A DNA stretch of 64,000 nucleotides, taken from the NCBI RefSeq assembly GCF_014236655.1, contig NZ_JACMYG010000004.1, positions 1 through 64,000 on the forward strand, in the 5' to 3' direction. A program made the translations under genes and the position numbers. This stretch comes from Pseudomonas kielensis (lineage in GTDB: Bacteria; Pseudomonadota; Gammaproteobacteria; Pseudomonadales; Pseudomonadaceae). Of the stretch, positions 1-8,531 are shown piece by piece. Position 1 is the stretch's first letter, and each line of letters starts with the position of its first letter. The notes beneath the pieces are model-generated. The model did no database searches, was not told the DNA's origin, and saw only the letters and a program-made list of their open reading frames with translations.

Positions 1-43
1 TCGGCGTTCTTGTTTCTGTGTTTCCCGGGATTCCGTGAAGAAC

Positions 44-88
44 CTAAAAAAAGCCCCGCCAGGCATTGCGCCTGGCGGGGCTTTTGTT
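44..88. terminator. Bidirectional rho-independent terminator
   Basis: A perfect GC-rich hairpin (AGCCCCGCCAGGC paired with GCCTGGCGGGGCT, short loop ATTGC) has a run of A on its left and of T on its right, so it can end transcripts from either strand. No complete gene lies between it and the left edge. The longer U-tract is on the minus strand. Confidence 0.85.
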
Positions 89-207
89 TACCGGTAGACC
101 CACCCCCGTGTGTCTGCCGGCTTCCCTCTTTTACCGCAACTCAAGGCCTTCTCGAACCTTGGGCGCCAGCGTGGGCGCTGCGGGCGCAGGCGTCCAGTGA
201 ACAGATA

Positions 208-250
208 TTTAATATTCGTTTAAGTTCTAAATAAATCGATATTTATTCTT
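208..250 (+). promoter_or_regulatory. AT-rich upstream element of lsfA
   Basis: This strongly AT-rich stretch lies 60-100 bases before lsfA in an otherwise GC-rich sequence. It begins with the 14-mer TTTAATATTCGTTT, which recurs with one change (TTTAATATTCATTT) upstream of ssuE at 1166-1179. The shared element probably reflects shared sulfur-starvation control, for example by a CysB/SsuR-type LysR regulator; the regulator is inferred. Confidence 0.5.
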
Positions 251-310
251 TTTAACTGGGAAAAAGACAAGGCACAGTAGGCTCATTCCGCACTCATCAG
301 GAGCAGCACC

Positions 311-949
311 ATGAGCCTCAGACTGGGCGACATCGCCCCCGATTTCGAACAGGATTCCAGCGCCGGCACCATTCGTTTCCATGAGTGGCTGGGCGACAGT
401 TGGGGCGTGCTGTTTTCCCATCCGGCGGACTTCACGCCGGTGTGCACCACGGAGCTGGGGTTTACCGCCAAGCTCAAGGACGAGTTTGCCCAGCGCGGGG
501 TCAAGGCCATTGCCTTGTCCGTCGACCCGGTGGATTCGCATCACCGCTGGATCGAAGACATCAACGAAACCCAGGACACCCTGGTCAACTTCCCGATCCT
601 GGCCGACGCCGACCGCAAGGTCTCGGACCTCTACGACCTGATCCACCCGAACGCCAACGACACCCTGACCGTGCGTTCGCTGTTCGTGATCGACCCGAAC
701 AAAAAGGTGCGGCTGACCATCACCTATCCGGCCAGTACTGGGCGCAACTTCAACGAAATCCTGCGGGTGATCGACTCGCTGCAGCTCACCGACCACTACA
801 AGGTGGCCACGCCGGCCAACTGGCAGGACGGTGACGAAGTGGTGATTGTGCCCTCGCTCAAGGACGAAGCAGAGATCGCCCAGCGCTTCCCCAAAGGTTA
901 CCGCGCGGTGAAGCCCTACCTGCGCCTGACGCCGCAGCCGAACCGGTAA
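311..949 (+). CDS. lsfA: 1-Cys peroxiredoxin LsfA
   Basis: This is a 212-residue peroxiredoxin of the Prx6 (1-Cys) class that reduces hydrogen peroxide and organic peroxides in the cytoplasm. The peroxidatic site is visible as HPADFTPVCTTELG with the catalytic Cys at residue 45. It is the only cysteine in the protein, so the enzyme must be recycled by an external thiol. Length and the long C-terminal region fit Prx6/LsfA and not the 2-Cys AhpC type. The ATG at 311 follows an AGGAG box. The gene precedes the ssu operon, as in other pseudomonads where LsfA is a sulfate-starvation protein. A REP pair and its own terminator separate it from ssuE, so it is probably a separate transcript. The family assignment is firm; the sulfur link comes from context. 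Confidence 0.93.
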   Translation: MSLRLGDIAPDFEQDSSAGTIRFHEWLGDSWGVLFSHPADFTPVCTTELGFTAKLKDEFAQRGVKAIALSVDPVDSHHRWIEDINETQDTLVNFPILADADRKVSDLYDLIHPNANDTLTVRSLFVIDPNKKVRLTITYPASTGRNFNEILRVIDSLQLTDHYKVATPANWQDGDEVVIVPSLKDEAEIAQRFPKGYRAVKPYLRLTPQPNR

Positions 950-981
950 TCCGCCAGCTTTTGTGGCGCGCCTTACCACCC

Positions 982-1064
982 CATCGCGGGCAAGCGGAAC
1001 GCCGCCCGGCCCGCTCCCACAACGCATCGCGCACATCCTGTGGGAGCGGGTTTGCCCGCGATGG
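982..1064. repeat. REP pair (REPIN-like), one arm enlarged
   Basis: Two inverted REP palindromes of the GTGGGAGCGGG(C/T)TTGCCCGCGATG type face each other. The left arm, read on the minus strand, carries an extra GC-rich 15-bp segment inside the palindrome; the right arm (1039-1064) is normal. The element lies in the lsfA-ssuE gap and contains no gene. Confidence 0.85.
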
Positions 1065-1121
1065 GGTCGGATTGACCACCGCAACAATCCGCGTGAACCA
1101 GAATCACAAAGCAGGGGTTTT

Positions 1122-1148
1122 CAGGCCGTTTCGACGGCCTTTTTTTTG
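1122..1148 (+). terminator. Rho-independent terminator downstream of lsfA
   Basis: The stem AGGCCGT/ACGGCCT closes a TTCG loop and runs into eight T residues. It lies about 170 bases after lsfA, past the REP pair, and before the ssu promoter region. Confidence 0.85.
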
Positions 1149-1165
1149 TCTGCGCCCGGGCAGTT

Positions 1166-1225
1166 TTTAATATTCATTTTTAGTATAAACAAATGAATAA
1201 ATATGATTTATAGATATATAAATCA
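1166..1225 (+). promoter_or_regulatory. AT-rich promoter region of the ssu operon
   Basis: About 60 bases of very AT-rich DNA precede ssuE. It starts with TTTAATATTCATTT, a near copy of the element in front of lsfA, followed by several ATAAA/TATA runs. AT-rich activator sites are typical of CysB-family control of sulfonate genes. No exact -35/-10 pair is proposed. Confidence 0.5.
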
Positions 1226-1297
1226 CCTGTTAAGGTCACTCCATCACCGCGAGATCGCAAGTTGCGAATCGCCCACTACATGCAAGGAATCAAGGTA

Positions 1298-1891
1298 ATG
1301 CTGGTCGTCTCACTCGGAGGAAGTCCCAGCCAACGCTCCCGTTCCGGGGTGCTGCTGGATCGCTCCCAGCGCTGGTTGCAACAACAGGGTGTGGAAGTGG
1401 TGAGTTACCAGGTACGGGACTTCCCGGCCGAAGATTTACTGCATGCCCGCTTCGACAGCCCGAAGGTGATCGACCTGCTGCAACAGATTGCCAATGCCGA
1501 TGGGCTGCTGATCGCCACGCCGGTCTACAAGGCGTCCTTTTCGGGCGCACTGAAAACCGTCCTGGACCTGCTGCCTGAACGCGCCCTGAGCCACAAGGTG
1601 GTACTGCCGATGGCTACGGGCGGCAGTATTGCTCACATGCTGGCGGTGGATTACGCGCTCAAGCCGGTGCTGTCGGCACTCAAGGCCCAGGAAATGCTGC
1701 ACGGCATCTTTGCCGAAGATAACCAGATCGCCTATGGCGAAGGCAGTGCCCAGGCGAAGTTGGCACCGGAGCTGGAGCAACGCTTGAACGAAGCCCTGGA
1801 GCAGTTTTTCAGCGCCATGGCCCGCCGCCCGAAGCCACTTGATCCACACCTGTTGAATGAACGTTTGTTGAGTGCTCGCTGGAGCATTTGA
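1298..1891 (+). CDS. ssuE: NADPH-dependent FMN reductase SsuE
   Basis: SsuE uses NAD(P)H to make FMNH2 for the alkanesulfonate monooxygenase SsuD. The 197-residue product opens with the flavodoxin-like beta strand [11 protein letters not shown], whose phosphate-binding loop GSPSQRSRS is at residues 8-16. The FMN/NADPH region with [13 protein letters not shown] follows. The frame is open from a TTG at 1262, but the ATG at 1298 has an AAGGAA box at about the right distance and gives the family's usual N-terminus and length. It is the first gene of ssuEADCBF, all on the plus strand. Confidence 0.95.
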   Translation: MLVVSLGGSPSQRSRSGVLLDRSQRWLQQQGVEVVSYQVRDFPAEDLLHARFDSPKVIDLLQQIANADGLLIATPVYKASFSGALKTVLDLLPERALSHKVVLPMATGGSIAHMLAVDYALKPVLSALKAQEMLHGIFAEDNQIAYGEGSAQAKLAPELEQRLNEALEQFFSAMARRPKPLDPHLLNERLLSARWSI

Positions 1892-1981
1892 GTCCCACCC
1901 GAAATCTGAAGTACTGGCCTTACTCGCCCGCTAACGGGCAAGCAGGTGCAGCCACAACCCCACTGCAAAAAGGAGAGCGCC

Positions 1982-2947
1982 ATGCGCCCTGTCATTTTGC
2001 GTCGCGGTCTGGTCGCTCTGTTTGCTGCGGCTGTGTCCTTCGGCGCCATTACTCAAGCCCAGGCCGAGACCCTACGTATCGGCTATCAGAAATACGGCAC
2101 CCTGGTGCTGCTCAAAGCCAAGGGCACCCTGGAGAAAAGCCTCGCCGCCCAAGGCGTCGACGTGCAATGGACCGAATTCCCCGGTGGCCCGCAACTGCTC
2201 GAAGGTTTGAACGTCGGCTCCATCGACTTCGGCGTGACCGGCGAAACCCCGCCAGTGTTCGCCCAGGCCGCCGGTGCCGATCTGCTCTATGTCGCCTACG
2301 AGCCACCCGCTCCCCACAGTGAAGCGATCCTGGTGCCGAAGGACTCGGCAATCCAATCGGTACAGGATCTCAAGGGCAAGAAAGTCGTGCTCAACAAGGG
2401 CTCCAACGTGCACTACCTGCTGGTGCGCGCCCTGGAAGACGCCGGCCTCAAATACAGCGACATCCAGACCGTATTCCTGCCCCCAGCCGATGCCCGCGCA
2501 GCGTTCGAGCGCGGCAGCGTCGACGCCTGGGTGATCTGGGACCCGTACCAGGCCGCCGCCGAACAGCAACTGCAGGCCCGCACCCTGCGTGATGGCAAAG
2601 GCATCGTCGACAACCATCAGTTCTACCTGGCCACCAAGCCTTACGCCGAGCAGCACCCGGCCGTGATCAAGACCCTGGTGGATGAAGTCCGCGCTGTCGG
2701 TGAGTGGTCCCAGGCCAACCCCGAGGATGTGACCAAACAGGTGGCGCCACTGCTCGGCCTGCCTGCCGACATCACCCTGACCTCGGTGAAACGCCAGGGC
2801 TACGGTGCGCACTTCCTGACGCCGGAAGTGGTCGCGGCGCAGCAGAAGATCGCCGACAGCTTCTACCAGCTCAAGTTGATCCCTAAACCCTTGAGCATCA
2901 AAGACGTGATCTGGACGCCGCCGGCGACCGTTGCCAAAACCCAGTAG
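1982..2947 (+). CDS. ssuA: Alkanesulfonate ABC transporter substrate-binding protein SsuA
   Basis: SsuA is the periplasmic binding protein that delivers aliphatic sulfonates to SsuBC. The 321-residue precursor has a clear Sec signal peptide with a basic start, a hydrophobic core, and probable cleavage after AQA near residue 28. The mature part starts [17 protein letters not shown], typical of SsuA/TauA-type binding proteins. An AAGGAG box precedes the ATG at 1982; an earlier in-frame GTG at 1946 would put twelve residues in front of the signal peptide and is unlikely. It sits 90 bases after ssuE and 25 bases before ssuD. Confidence 0.95.
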   Translation: MRPVILRRGLVALFAAAVSFGAITQAQAETLRIGYQKYGTLVLLKAKGTLEKSLAAQGVDVQWTEFPGGPQLLEGLNVGSIDFGVTGETPPVFAQAAGADLLYVAYEPPAPHSEAILVPKDSAIQSVQDLKGKKVVLNKGSNVHYLLVRALEDAGLKYSDIQTVFLPPADARAAFERGSVDAWVIWDPYQAAAEQQLQARTLRDGKGIVDNHQFYLATKPYAEQHPAVIKTLVDEVRAVGEWSQANPEDVTKQVAPLLGLPADITLTSVKRQGYGAHFLTPEVVAAQQKIADSFYQLKLIPKPLSIKDVIWTPPATVAKTQ

Positions 2948-2972
2948 TTCGACTTTCCAAGGAGACCACTCC

Positions 2973-4121
2973 ATGAGCCTCAATATTTTCTGGTTCCTGC
3001 CTACCCACGGCGACGGCCATTACCTTGGCACTGCCGAAGGCGCGCGCGCCGTGGACCATGGCTACCTGCAACAAGTCGCCCAGGCGGCGGACCGCCTGGG
3101 GTTCGGCGGGGTGTTGATCCCCACCGGGCGCTCCTGCGAAGACTCGTGGCTGGTGGCAGCCTCGCTGATCCCGGTGACCCAGCGCCTGAAGTTCCTGGTT
3201 GCCCTGCGCCCCGGGATCATTTCCCCGACGGTGGCGGCGCGTCAGGCGGCGACCCTGGACCGGTTGTCCGGTGGCCGGGCGTTGTTCAATCTGGTGACCG
3301 GCGGTGACCCGGAAGAGTTGGCGGGCGATGGCTTGTTCCTCAGCCACGAAGAGCGTTATCAGGCCTCCGTGGAGTTCACCCGGATCTGGCGCCGCGTGCT
3401 GGAAGGCGAAACCGTTGATTACGACGGGCAACACATCAGCGTCAAAGGCGCCAAGTTGCTCTATCCACCCATCCAGCAACCGCGTCCACCGCTGTACTTC
3501 GGTGGCTCTTCAGAAGCGGCGCAGGACCTGGCCGCCGAGCAGGTCGAAATGGTGTTGACCTGGGGCGAGCCACCGGCCGCGGTCGCCGAGAAAATCGCGC
3601 AAGTGCGGGAGAAGGCGGCCAAGCTGGGCCGTACCGTACGCTTCGGCATTCGTCTGCACGTGATCGTGCGCGAGACCAATGACGAAGCCTGGCGGGCCGC
3701 GGACCGTCTGATTTCCCATCTGGATGACGACACTATCGCCCGGGCCCAGGCGTCGTTGGCGCGCTTTGACTCGGTGGGCCAGCAACGCATGGCTGCGCTG
3801 CATGGGGGCAGCCGCGACAATCTGGAAGTCAGCCCGAACCTGTGGGCCGGTGTCGGCCTGGTACGTGGCGGTGCCGGAACGGCGCTGGTCGGCGATGGCC
3901 CGACGGTGGCGGCACGGGTCAAGGAGTACGCGGACCTGGGCATCGACACCTTCATCTTCTCCGGTTATCCACACCTGGAAGAGTCGTATCGGGTGGCCGA
4001 ACTGCTGTTCCCGCACCTCGACATAGAGCGTCCTGAGTTGCCGAAAACGGGCGGCTACGTCAGCCCGTTCGGTGAAATGGTGGCCAACGACATTCTTCCC
4101 AAAGCCGCGTCCCAGAGCTGA
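2973..4121 (+). CDS. ssuD: FMNH2-dependent alkanesulfonate monooxygenase SsuD
   Basis: SsuD splits C1 and longer alkanesulfonates into aldehyde and sulfite with O2 and reduced flavin from SsuE. The 382-residue protein has the expected length and family hallmarks: an N-terminal [15 protein letters not shown] strand, a [11 protein letters not shown] loop near residue 110, and a C-terminal [11 protein letters not shown] segment of the luciferase-like TIM barrel. The ATG at 2973 has an AAGGAG box. The sulfite released feeds cysteine synthesis, which explains induction under sulfur limitation. Confidence 0.96.
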   Translation: MSLNIFWFLPTHGDGHYLGTAEGARAVDHGYLQQVAQAADRLGFGGVLIPTGRSCEDSWLVAASLIPVTQRLKFLVALRPGIISPTVAARQAATLDRLSGGRALFNLVTGGDPEELAGDGLFLSHEERYQASVEFTRIWRRVLEGETVDYDGQHISVKGAKLLYPPIQQPRPPLYFGGSSEAAQDLAAEQVEMVLTWGEPPAAVAEKIAQVREKAAKLGRTVRFGIRLHVIVRETNDEAWRAADRLISHLDDDTIARAQASLARFDSVGQQRMAALHGGSRDNLEVSPNLWAGVGLVRGGAGTALVGDGPTVAARVKEYADLGIDTFIFSGYPHLEESYRVAELLFPHLDIERPELPKTGGYVSPFGEMVANDILPKAASQS

Positions 4122-4129
4122 GGCGCGCC

Positions 4130-4918
4130 ATGAAGAAGCAAACCCTTATCCACAGTCTCGCGCCCTGGGCCCTGCCGGTGCTGTTGCTGGCGGTGTGGCA
4201 GTTGTCGGTGTCGGCGGGGTGGTTGTCGACGCGGATTCTGCCGGCTCCGATCGCGGTGATCGAAGCGGGCGTGAGCCTGGTGCAAAGCGGCGAAATCTGG
4301 AAACACCTGGCCATCAGCGGCTGGCGTGCTGGCGTCGGTTTTGTCATTGGCGGCGGCATCGGCCTGGTGCTGGGTTTCATCACCGGCCTGTCGAAGTGGG
4401 GCGAGCGCCTGCTTGACAGTTCGGTGCAGATGATCCGCAACGTGCCGCACCTGGCGTTGATCCCGCTGGTGATCCTGTGGTTCGGCATCGACGAGTCGGC
4501 AAAGATTTTCCTGGTGGCCCTGGGCACGTTGTTCCCGATCTACCTCAACACCTACCACGGTATTCGTAACGTCGACCCGGCGCTGGTGGAAATGGCACGC
4601 AGTTATGGCTTGAGCGGTTTCAGCCTGTTCCGCCAGGTGATCCTGCCGGGTGCGCTGCCGTCGATTCTGGTGGGGGTGCGTTTTGCCCTGGGCTTCATGT
4701 GGTTGACGCTGATCGTGGCCGAAACCATCTCGGCCAGCTCGGGTATCGGCTACCTGGCAATGAACGCCCGGGAGTTCCTGCAGACCGACGTGGTGGTGCT
4801 GGCGATTGTGCTCTATGCGGTGCTCGGCAAGTTGGCCGACCTCGCGGCCCGAGGCCTGGAGCGGGTGTGGCTGCGCTGGCACCCGGCCTATCAAGTGGCC
4901 AAGGGAGGTGGCGCATGA
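4130..4918 (+). CDS. ssuC: Alkanesulfonate ABC transporter permease SsuC
   Basis: SsuC is the inner-membrane permease of the sulfonate importer. The 262-residue protein begins with a hydrophobic segment ([19 protein letters not shown]) and shows about six membrane spans. The ATPase-coupling EAA-type loop is near residues 150-180 ([20 protein letters not shown]). It starts eight bases after ssuD, and its stop overlaps the ssuB start (ATGA), which indicates translational coupling. Confidence 0.95.
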   Translation: MKKQTLIHSLAPWALPVLLLAVWQLSVSAGWLSTRILPAPIAVIEAGVSLVQSGEIWKHLAISGWRAGVGFVIGGGIGLVLGFITGLSKWGERLLDSSVQMIRNVPHLALIPLVILWFGIDESAKIFLVALGTLFPIYLNTYHGIRNVDPALVEMARSYGLSGFSLFRQVILPGALPSILVGVRFALGFMWLTLIVAETISASSGIGYLAMNAREFLQTDVVVLAIVLYAVLGKLADLAARGLERVWLRWHPAYQVAKGGGA

Positions 4919-5721
4919 CGGCTCAACAACCGCCGCGCCTGCTGCGTGGGATTCCCCTGGCCGTGCGCAAGCTGCAAAAGACCTTTGGTGCGCGGCAAGT
5001 GCTGCGCGACATCGATCTGCATATTCCAGCCGGCCAGTTCGTCGCGGTGGTCGGTCGCAGTGGCTGTGGCAAAAGCACTTTGCTGCGTTTGCTCGCCGGC
5101 CTCGACCAGCCAACCGACGGGCAATTGCTGGCGGGCTCGGCAGCCCTCAGCGAAGCACGGCAAGACACCCGGCTGATGTTCCAGGAGGCGCGGTTGCTGC
5201 CCTGGAAAAAGGTCATCGACAACGTGGGCCTCGGCCTCAAGGGCAACTGGCGCCAGCAGGCCCTGGATGCCCTGGAAGCGGTAGGCCTGGCCGACCGCGC
5301 CGATGAATGGCCGGCGGCATTGTCCGGCGGGCAGAAACAACGGGTGGCCCTGGCCCGGGCACTGATCCACCAGCCGCGCCTGCTGCTGCTCGACGAGCCG
5401 CTCGGCGCCCTGGACGCCCTGACCCGGATTGAAATGCAGCAACTGATTGAGCGCCTGTGGCAGCAGCATGGTTTTACCGTGCTGCTGGTGACCCACGATG
5501 TCAGCGAAGCGGTGGCGATTGCCGACCGGGTGCTGCTGATCGAAGAGGGCGAGATTGGCCTGGACCTGCACGTCGAGTTACCGCGCCCTCGGGTCCGCGG
5601 TTCCCATCGGCTGGCAGCGCTGGAAACCGAAGTGCTCAACCGCGTGTTGGCCCTGCCGGGTGTACCGCCCGAGCCGGAACCTGTTTCACCCTTGCCCACG
5701 CAATTGCGCTGGGCTCAATAA
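4915..5721 (+). CDS. ssuB: Alkanesulfonate ABC transporter ATP-binding protein SsuB
   Basis: SsuB powers sulfonate uptake on the cytoplasmic face of SsuC. Visible motifs are Walker [10 protein letters not shown] (residues 47-55), the signature [15 protein letters not shown], Walker [10 protein letters not shown], and the H-loop THD. The 268-residue length fits the short SsuB/TauB subfamily. The ATG at 4915 overlaps the ssuC stop and is preceded by AAGGGAGG; the same frame stays open upstream within ssuC, but those codons are a shadow of the permease gene. Confidence 0.95.
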   Translation: MTAQQPPRLLRGIPLAVRKLQKTFGARQVLRDIDLHIPAGQFVAVVGRSGCGKSTLLRLLAGLDQPTDGQLLAGSAALSEARQDTRLMFQEARLLPWKKVIDNVGLGLKGNWRQQALDALEAVGLADRADEWPAALSGGQKQRVALARALIHQPRLLLLDEPLGALDALTRIEMQQLIERLWQQHGFTVLLVTHDVSEAVAIADRVLLIEEGEIGLDLHVELPRPRVRGSHRLAALETEVLNRVLALPGVPPEPEPVSPLPTQLRWAQ

Positions 5722-5754
5722 CTCATCGTTCTTCCCACGACAGGAATCACCCTC

Positions 5755-5970
5755 ATGACTATCAAAGCCATCAACGTTCGCAACCAGTTCAAAGGCACCA
5801 TCAAGGAAATCGTCGAAGGCGATGTGCTGTCGGAAATCGACGTGCAAACCGCTTCCGGCATCGTCACCTCGGTGATCACCACCCGCTCGGTCAAGGAGCT
5901 GGAGCTGGTGATTGGCAGCGAAGTGATCGCCTTCGTGAAGTCCACCGAGGTCTCGATCGCCAAGTTGTAA
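5755..5970 (+). CDS. ssuF: Mop/TOBE-domain protein SsuF
   Basis: This 71-residue protein is a single molbindin-like (Mop/TOBE) domain, as seen from the start IKAINVRNQFKGTIKEI, the internal SGIVTSVITTRSV, and the ending EVIAFVKSTEVSIAKL. Such domains bind molybdate-like oxyanions in the cytoplasm. In Pseudomonas the last gene of the ssu operon is this protein, needed for growth on some sulfonates and sulfate esters, although its exact role is not settled. It starts 33 bases after ssuB and is followed by a strong terminator. Confidence 0.9.
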   Translation: MTIKAINVRNQFKGTIKEIVEGDVLSEIDVQTASGIVTSVITTRSVKELELVIGSEVIAFVKSTEVSIAKL

Positions 5971-5987
5971 GCCATGCACGACGAACA

Positions 5988-6021
5988 ACCCCGAAGGGTG
6001 TGAGCCCTTCGGGGGTTTTTT
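5988..6021 (+). terminator. Terminator of the ssu operon
   Basis: The perfect hairpin CCCCGAAGGG/CCCTTCGGGG with loop TGTGAG runs into GTTTTTT. It lies 18 bases after ssuF and lies also downstream of the convergent TetR gene. Confidence 0.9.
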
Positions 6022-6068
6022 ATGGGTTTTTTTGGGGTTGCGGGTGGGTCGCCATCGCGAGTCCGGAT

Positions 6069-6707
6069 TCAGGCCGGGTGGTTGCGTTTAGGCAGATAGG
6101 GCGGCAGATACAACCCCAGGTACGCATCAAACACCCGCATCCCTTCCTCCGCCATACGCGGGGTGATCTGCCCATGCTGCTGTACCGAACGCGCATAAAC
6201 CCGATCGCCCAGCTCCATGGCCAGGGCAAACACGTCGACGTCGCTGGGCAGCGCCGGCAGTTCAAAGTGCTGGTTGAAGAGGGTGTGCATCAGGTCGCCC
6301 AGTTCCAGGTCGTGCTGGCGGTCGGCCTGGGTGACCTCGGTGAGCCCGTGCTGGGCCAGGATCAACTGGCGGGCGGCGGCGTCTTCGCTGTAGATCTGCA
6401 GCATGCGTTGCTCCACCAGCCGCGACAGGTCTCGCCAGCCGGTGAGGGTGTCATGGTCGATAGGCGCTTGCAGGCAGGCGCGGAACGCGGCGTGGACATC
6501 GGCCGTCAGTGCTTCGAGCAGGCTCGGGACGCTGGCGAAGAAATGGTAGACGGAGGAGGGTGGGATTTGCGCGCGCTCGGCGACACTGTAGATCGACAAA
6601 CTGGCTACGCCCTCGGCAGCCAGCAGTGTGCGGGCGGCATCGAGTATCGAATCGATTCGCGCCTGGCTGCGGGCACGGGGTTTACGAAGAGTGGCGGGCC
6701 GGGTCAT
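6069..6707 (-). CDS. TetR/AcrR-family transcriptional regulator
   Basis: A 212-residue one-component repressor. The N-terminal helix-turn-helix domain (residues about 12-60) reads ARIDSILDAARTLLAAEG, then SIYSVAERAQIPPSSVYHFF, the canonical TetR recognition helix. The C-terminal two thirds is a divergent ligand-binding domain. The ATG at 6707 follows an AGGAGA box; a TTG five codons earlier is possible but lacks one. It is convergent with ssuF and lies downstream of spuI on the same strand, separated by about 170 bases and the spuI terminator. Its target and ligand cannot be deduced; neither neighbouring operon is known to need a TetR. Confidence 0.85.
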   Translation of the reverse strand: MTRPATLRKPRARSQARIDSILDAARTLLAAEGVASLSIYSVAERAQIPPSSVYHFFASVPSLLEALTADVHAAFRACLQAPIDHDTLTGWRDLSRLVEQRMLQIYSEDAAARQLILAQHGLTEVTQADRQHDLELGDLMHTLFNQHFELPALPSDVDVFALAMELGDRVYARSVQQHGQITPRMAEEGMRVFDAYLGLYLPPYLPKRNHPA

Positions 6708-6822
6708 TGAAGTCTCCTGCAAAGGCAGCGGGCATTGTACGAGCAGGGGTGGGTGTTGTCTGCCCGGACGCCATCGCTAGCAGGCCGCAAGCGGGCGCTA
6801 GCGATCCTCCGCAGGCGGCCAT

Positions 6823-6860
6823 AAAAAAACGCCATCGGCCAATTAGGCACGATGGCGTTT
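6823..6860 (-). terminator. Terminator of spuI
   Basis: On the minus strand the stem AACGCCATCG/CGATGGCGTT is followed by seven T residues. It starts 17 bases after the spuI stop codon. Confidence 0.9.
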
Positions 6861-6876
6861 GTTTTACTGCAAGCGC

Positions 6877-8253
6877 TTACACGGTGTGCAGGTACCAGTT
6901 GTACTCGAGGTCGGAGATGGAGTGTTCGAACTCCTCCAGCTCGCTCTCTTTACAGGCCACGAAGATATCGATGTATTTCGGATCGATGTACTTGGCCATG
7001 ACTTCGCTGTCGTCCAACTCGCGCAAGGCGTCACGCAGGTTGTTCGGCAGGCTCTGCTCGTTCTGCTCGTAGCTGTTGCCTTCCACCGGTGCGCCAGGCT
7101 CGATCTTGTTGACCAGGCCGTGGTGCACGCCTGCCAGGACCGAAGCCATCAGCAGGTACGGGTTGGCATCGGCGCCGGCCACACGGTGTTCGATGCGCAC
7201 GGCATCGGAGGAACCGGTCGGCACGCGAATCGCCACAGTGCGGTTGTCCAGGCCCCAGCACGGCGAGTTCGGCACGTAGAACTGTGCGCCGAAACGACGG
7301 TAGGAGTTGACGTTCGGGCAGAGGAAAGCCATCTGCGCCGGTAGGGTCTCGAGCACACCGCCGATCGCGTGACGCAGTGCGGCGTTCTGCTCGGGATCCT
7401 CACTGGCAAAAATATTCTTGCCGTCTTTATCAAGGATCGAGATGTGGACGTGCAGACCATTACCCGCCTGGCCTGGGTAAGGCTTGGCCATGAAGGTGGT
7501 GTCCATCTCATGGTCGTAGGCGATGTTCTTGATCAGACGCTTGAGCAGTACCGCGTAGTCGCAGGCCTTGATCGGGTCGGCAACGTGGTGCAGGTTCACT
7601 TCGAACTGCGCCGGCGCACTTTCCTTGACGATGGCGTCAGCCGGGATGCCTTGCTCCTTCGCACCTTCCAGGATGTCCTGGAGGCAGTCGACGTATTCGT
7701 CGAGGTCGTCGATCAGGTAGACCTGTGTCGAGTGCGGGCGTTTGCCGGAGATCGGCGAGCGTGGCGGTTGTGGCCGGCCATTCACGTTCTCCTGGTCGAT
7801 CAGGTAGAACTCCAGCTCGAATGCGGCGCAGATAGTCAGGCCCAGTTCGTCGAACTTGGTCACGACTTGTCGCAGGACTTCGCGCGGGTCGGCGAAGAAA
7901 GGTTCACCTTCAAGTTCGTGCATGGTCATCAGCAGTTGCGCGGTCGGGCGCTTTTGCCAAGGCTCATTGCACAGGGTGTCGGGGATTGGATAGCAGATTC
8001 GGTCAGCATCGCCGATGTCCAGGCCCAGGCCGGTGCTTTCCACCGTCGAACCATTGATATCCAGAGCAAATAGAGAGGCCGGCAGGTTGATGCCTTTCTC
8101 GTAAACCTTGTGGAGACTGGTGCGTTCGATGCGCTTGCCGCGCACCACACCATTCATATCCGCAATCAGAAGGTCAACGTACAGAACCTCAGGATGTTCC
8201 TTAAGGAACGCGTTCGCTTCGTTAAGCTGAACGGCACGCGGGGGTACCGACAT
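6877..8253 (-). CDS. spuI: Glutamine-synthetase-family gamma-glutamylpolyamine synthetase (SpuI/PuuA type)
   Basis: This 458-residue enzyme of the glutamine synthetase fold probably ligates glutamate to putrescine or another polyamine with ATP, the first step of the gamma-glutamyl polyamine route. It has the N-terminal beta-grasp region (LYVDLLIADMNGVVRGKRIE), the catalytic FELEFYL segment, the glutamate/ATP-binding MAKPYPGQAGNGLHVHISI, and the arginine-bearing NRTVAIRVP. It lies opposite spuB across a 740-base region. The spuI name comes from position next to the spu locus; which amine it prefers is not visible. It is a paralogue of the product of 8993-10351. Confidence 0.85.
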   Translation of the reverse strand: MSVPPRAVQLNEANAFLKEHPEVLYVDLLIADMNGVVRGKRIERTSLHKVYEKGINLPASLFALDINGSTVESTGLGLDIGDADRICYPIPDTLCNEPWQKRPTAQLLMTMHELEGEPFFADPREVLRQVVTKFDELGLTICAAFELEFYLIDQENVNGRPQPPRSPISGKRPHSTQVYLIDDLDEYVDCLQDILEGAKEQGIPADAIVKESAPAQFEVNLHHVADPIKACDYAVLLKRLIKNIAYDHEMDTTFMAKPYPGQAGNGLHVHISILDKDGKNIFASEDPEQNAALRHAIGGVLETLPAQMAFLCPNVNSYRRFGAQFYVPNSPCWGLDNRTVAIRVPTGSSDAVRIEHRVAGADANPYLLMASVLAGVHHGLVNKIEPGAPVEGNSYEQNEQSLPNNLRDALRELDDSEVMAKYIDPKYIDIFVACKESELEEFEHSISDLEYNWYLHTV

Positions 8254-8334
8254 GATGCAACACCTTTGTTGTTAAAAATATCAATCATTGATCTTTTCAG
8301 ATTCCAGTCAACCCGAACGGCATGCCGAAGTCAA

Positions 8335-8367
8335 GCGAGGGCTTTTTTGCCCTAAAAAAGCGCTCGC
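8335..8367. repeat. Inverted repeat upstream of spuI
   Basis: The arms GCGAG-GGCTTTTTT and AAAAAAGCG-CTCGC pair almost perfectly around a GCCCT centre. The element lies 80-115 bases before the spuI start. It could be an operator or a 5' leader hairpin. The rest of 8254-8531 has AT-rich promoter-like DNA and no gene. Confidence 0.45.
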
Positions 8368-8531
8368 AGGGCATTTTTGAGGCACTTTGGGGCGTTTTAA
8401 TCCCTTTCCCTTCGTTGCCGCCCGCAGGCTTGAGCGGGCCGTGTTGTATTTTTTACGGGGGTGTTGTGTAAAAAAATGAACAAGGCTAAGCTCGAATCAA
8501 ACCCATAACAGCAATAATACCGGGGTGCTTC

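Noticed and set aside
10..234. 74-codon frame at the left edge
   Set aside because: It runs through the terminator hairpin and has no family-like sequence.
961..1196. Short frames starting in the lsfA-ssuE gap
   Set aside because: They translate REP palindromes and the terminator; no ribosome site.
4055..5113. Minus-strand frame over ssuC and ssuB
   Set aside because: Shadow with His/Gln-rich composition typical of antisense translation of these genes.
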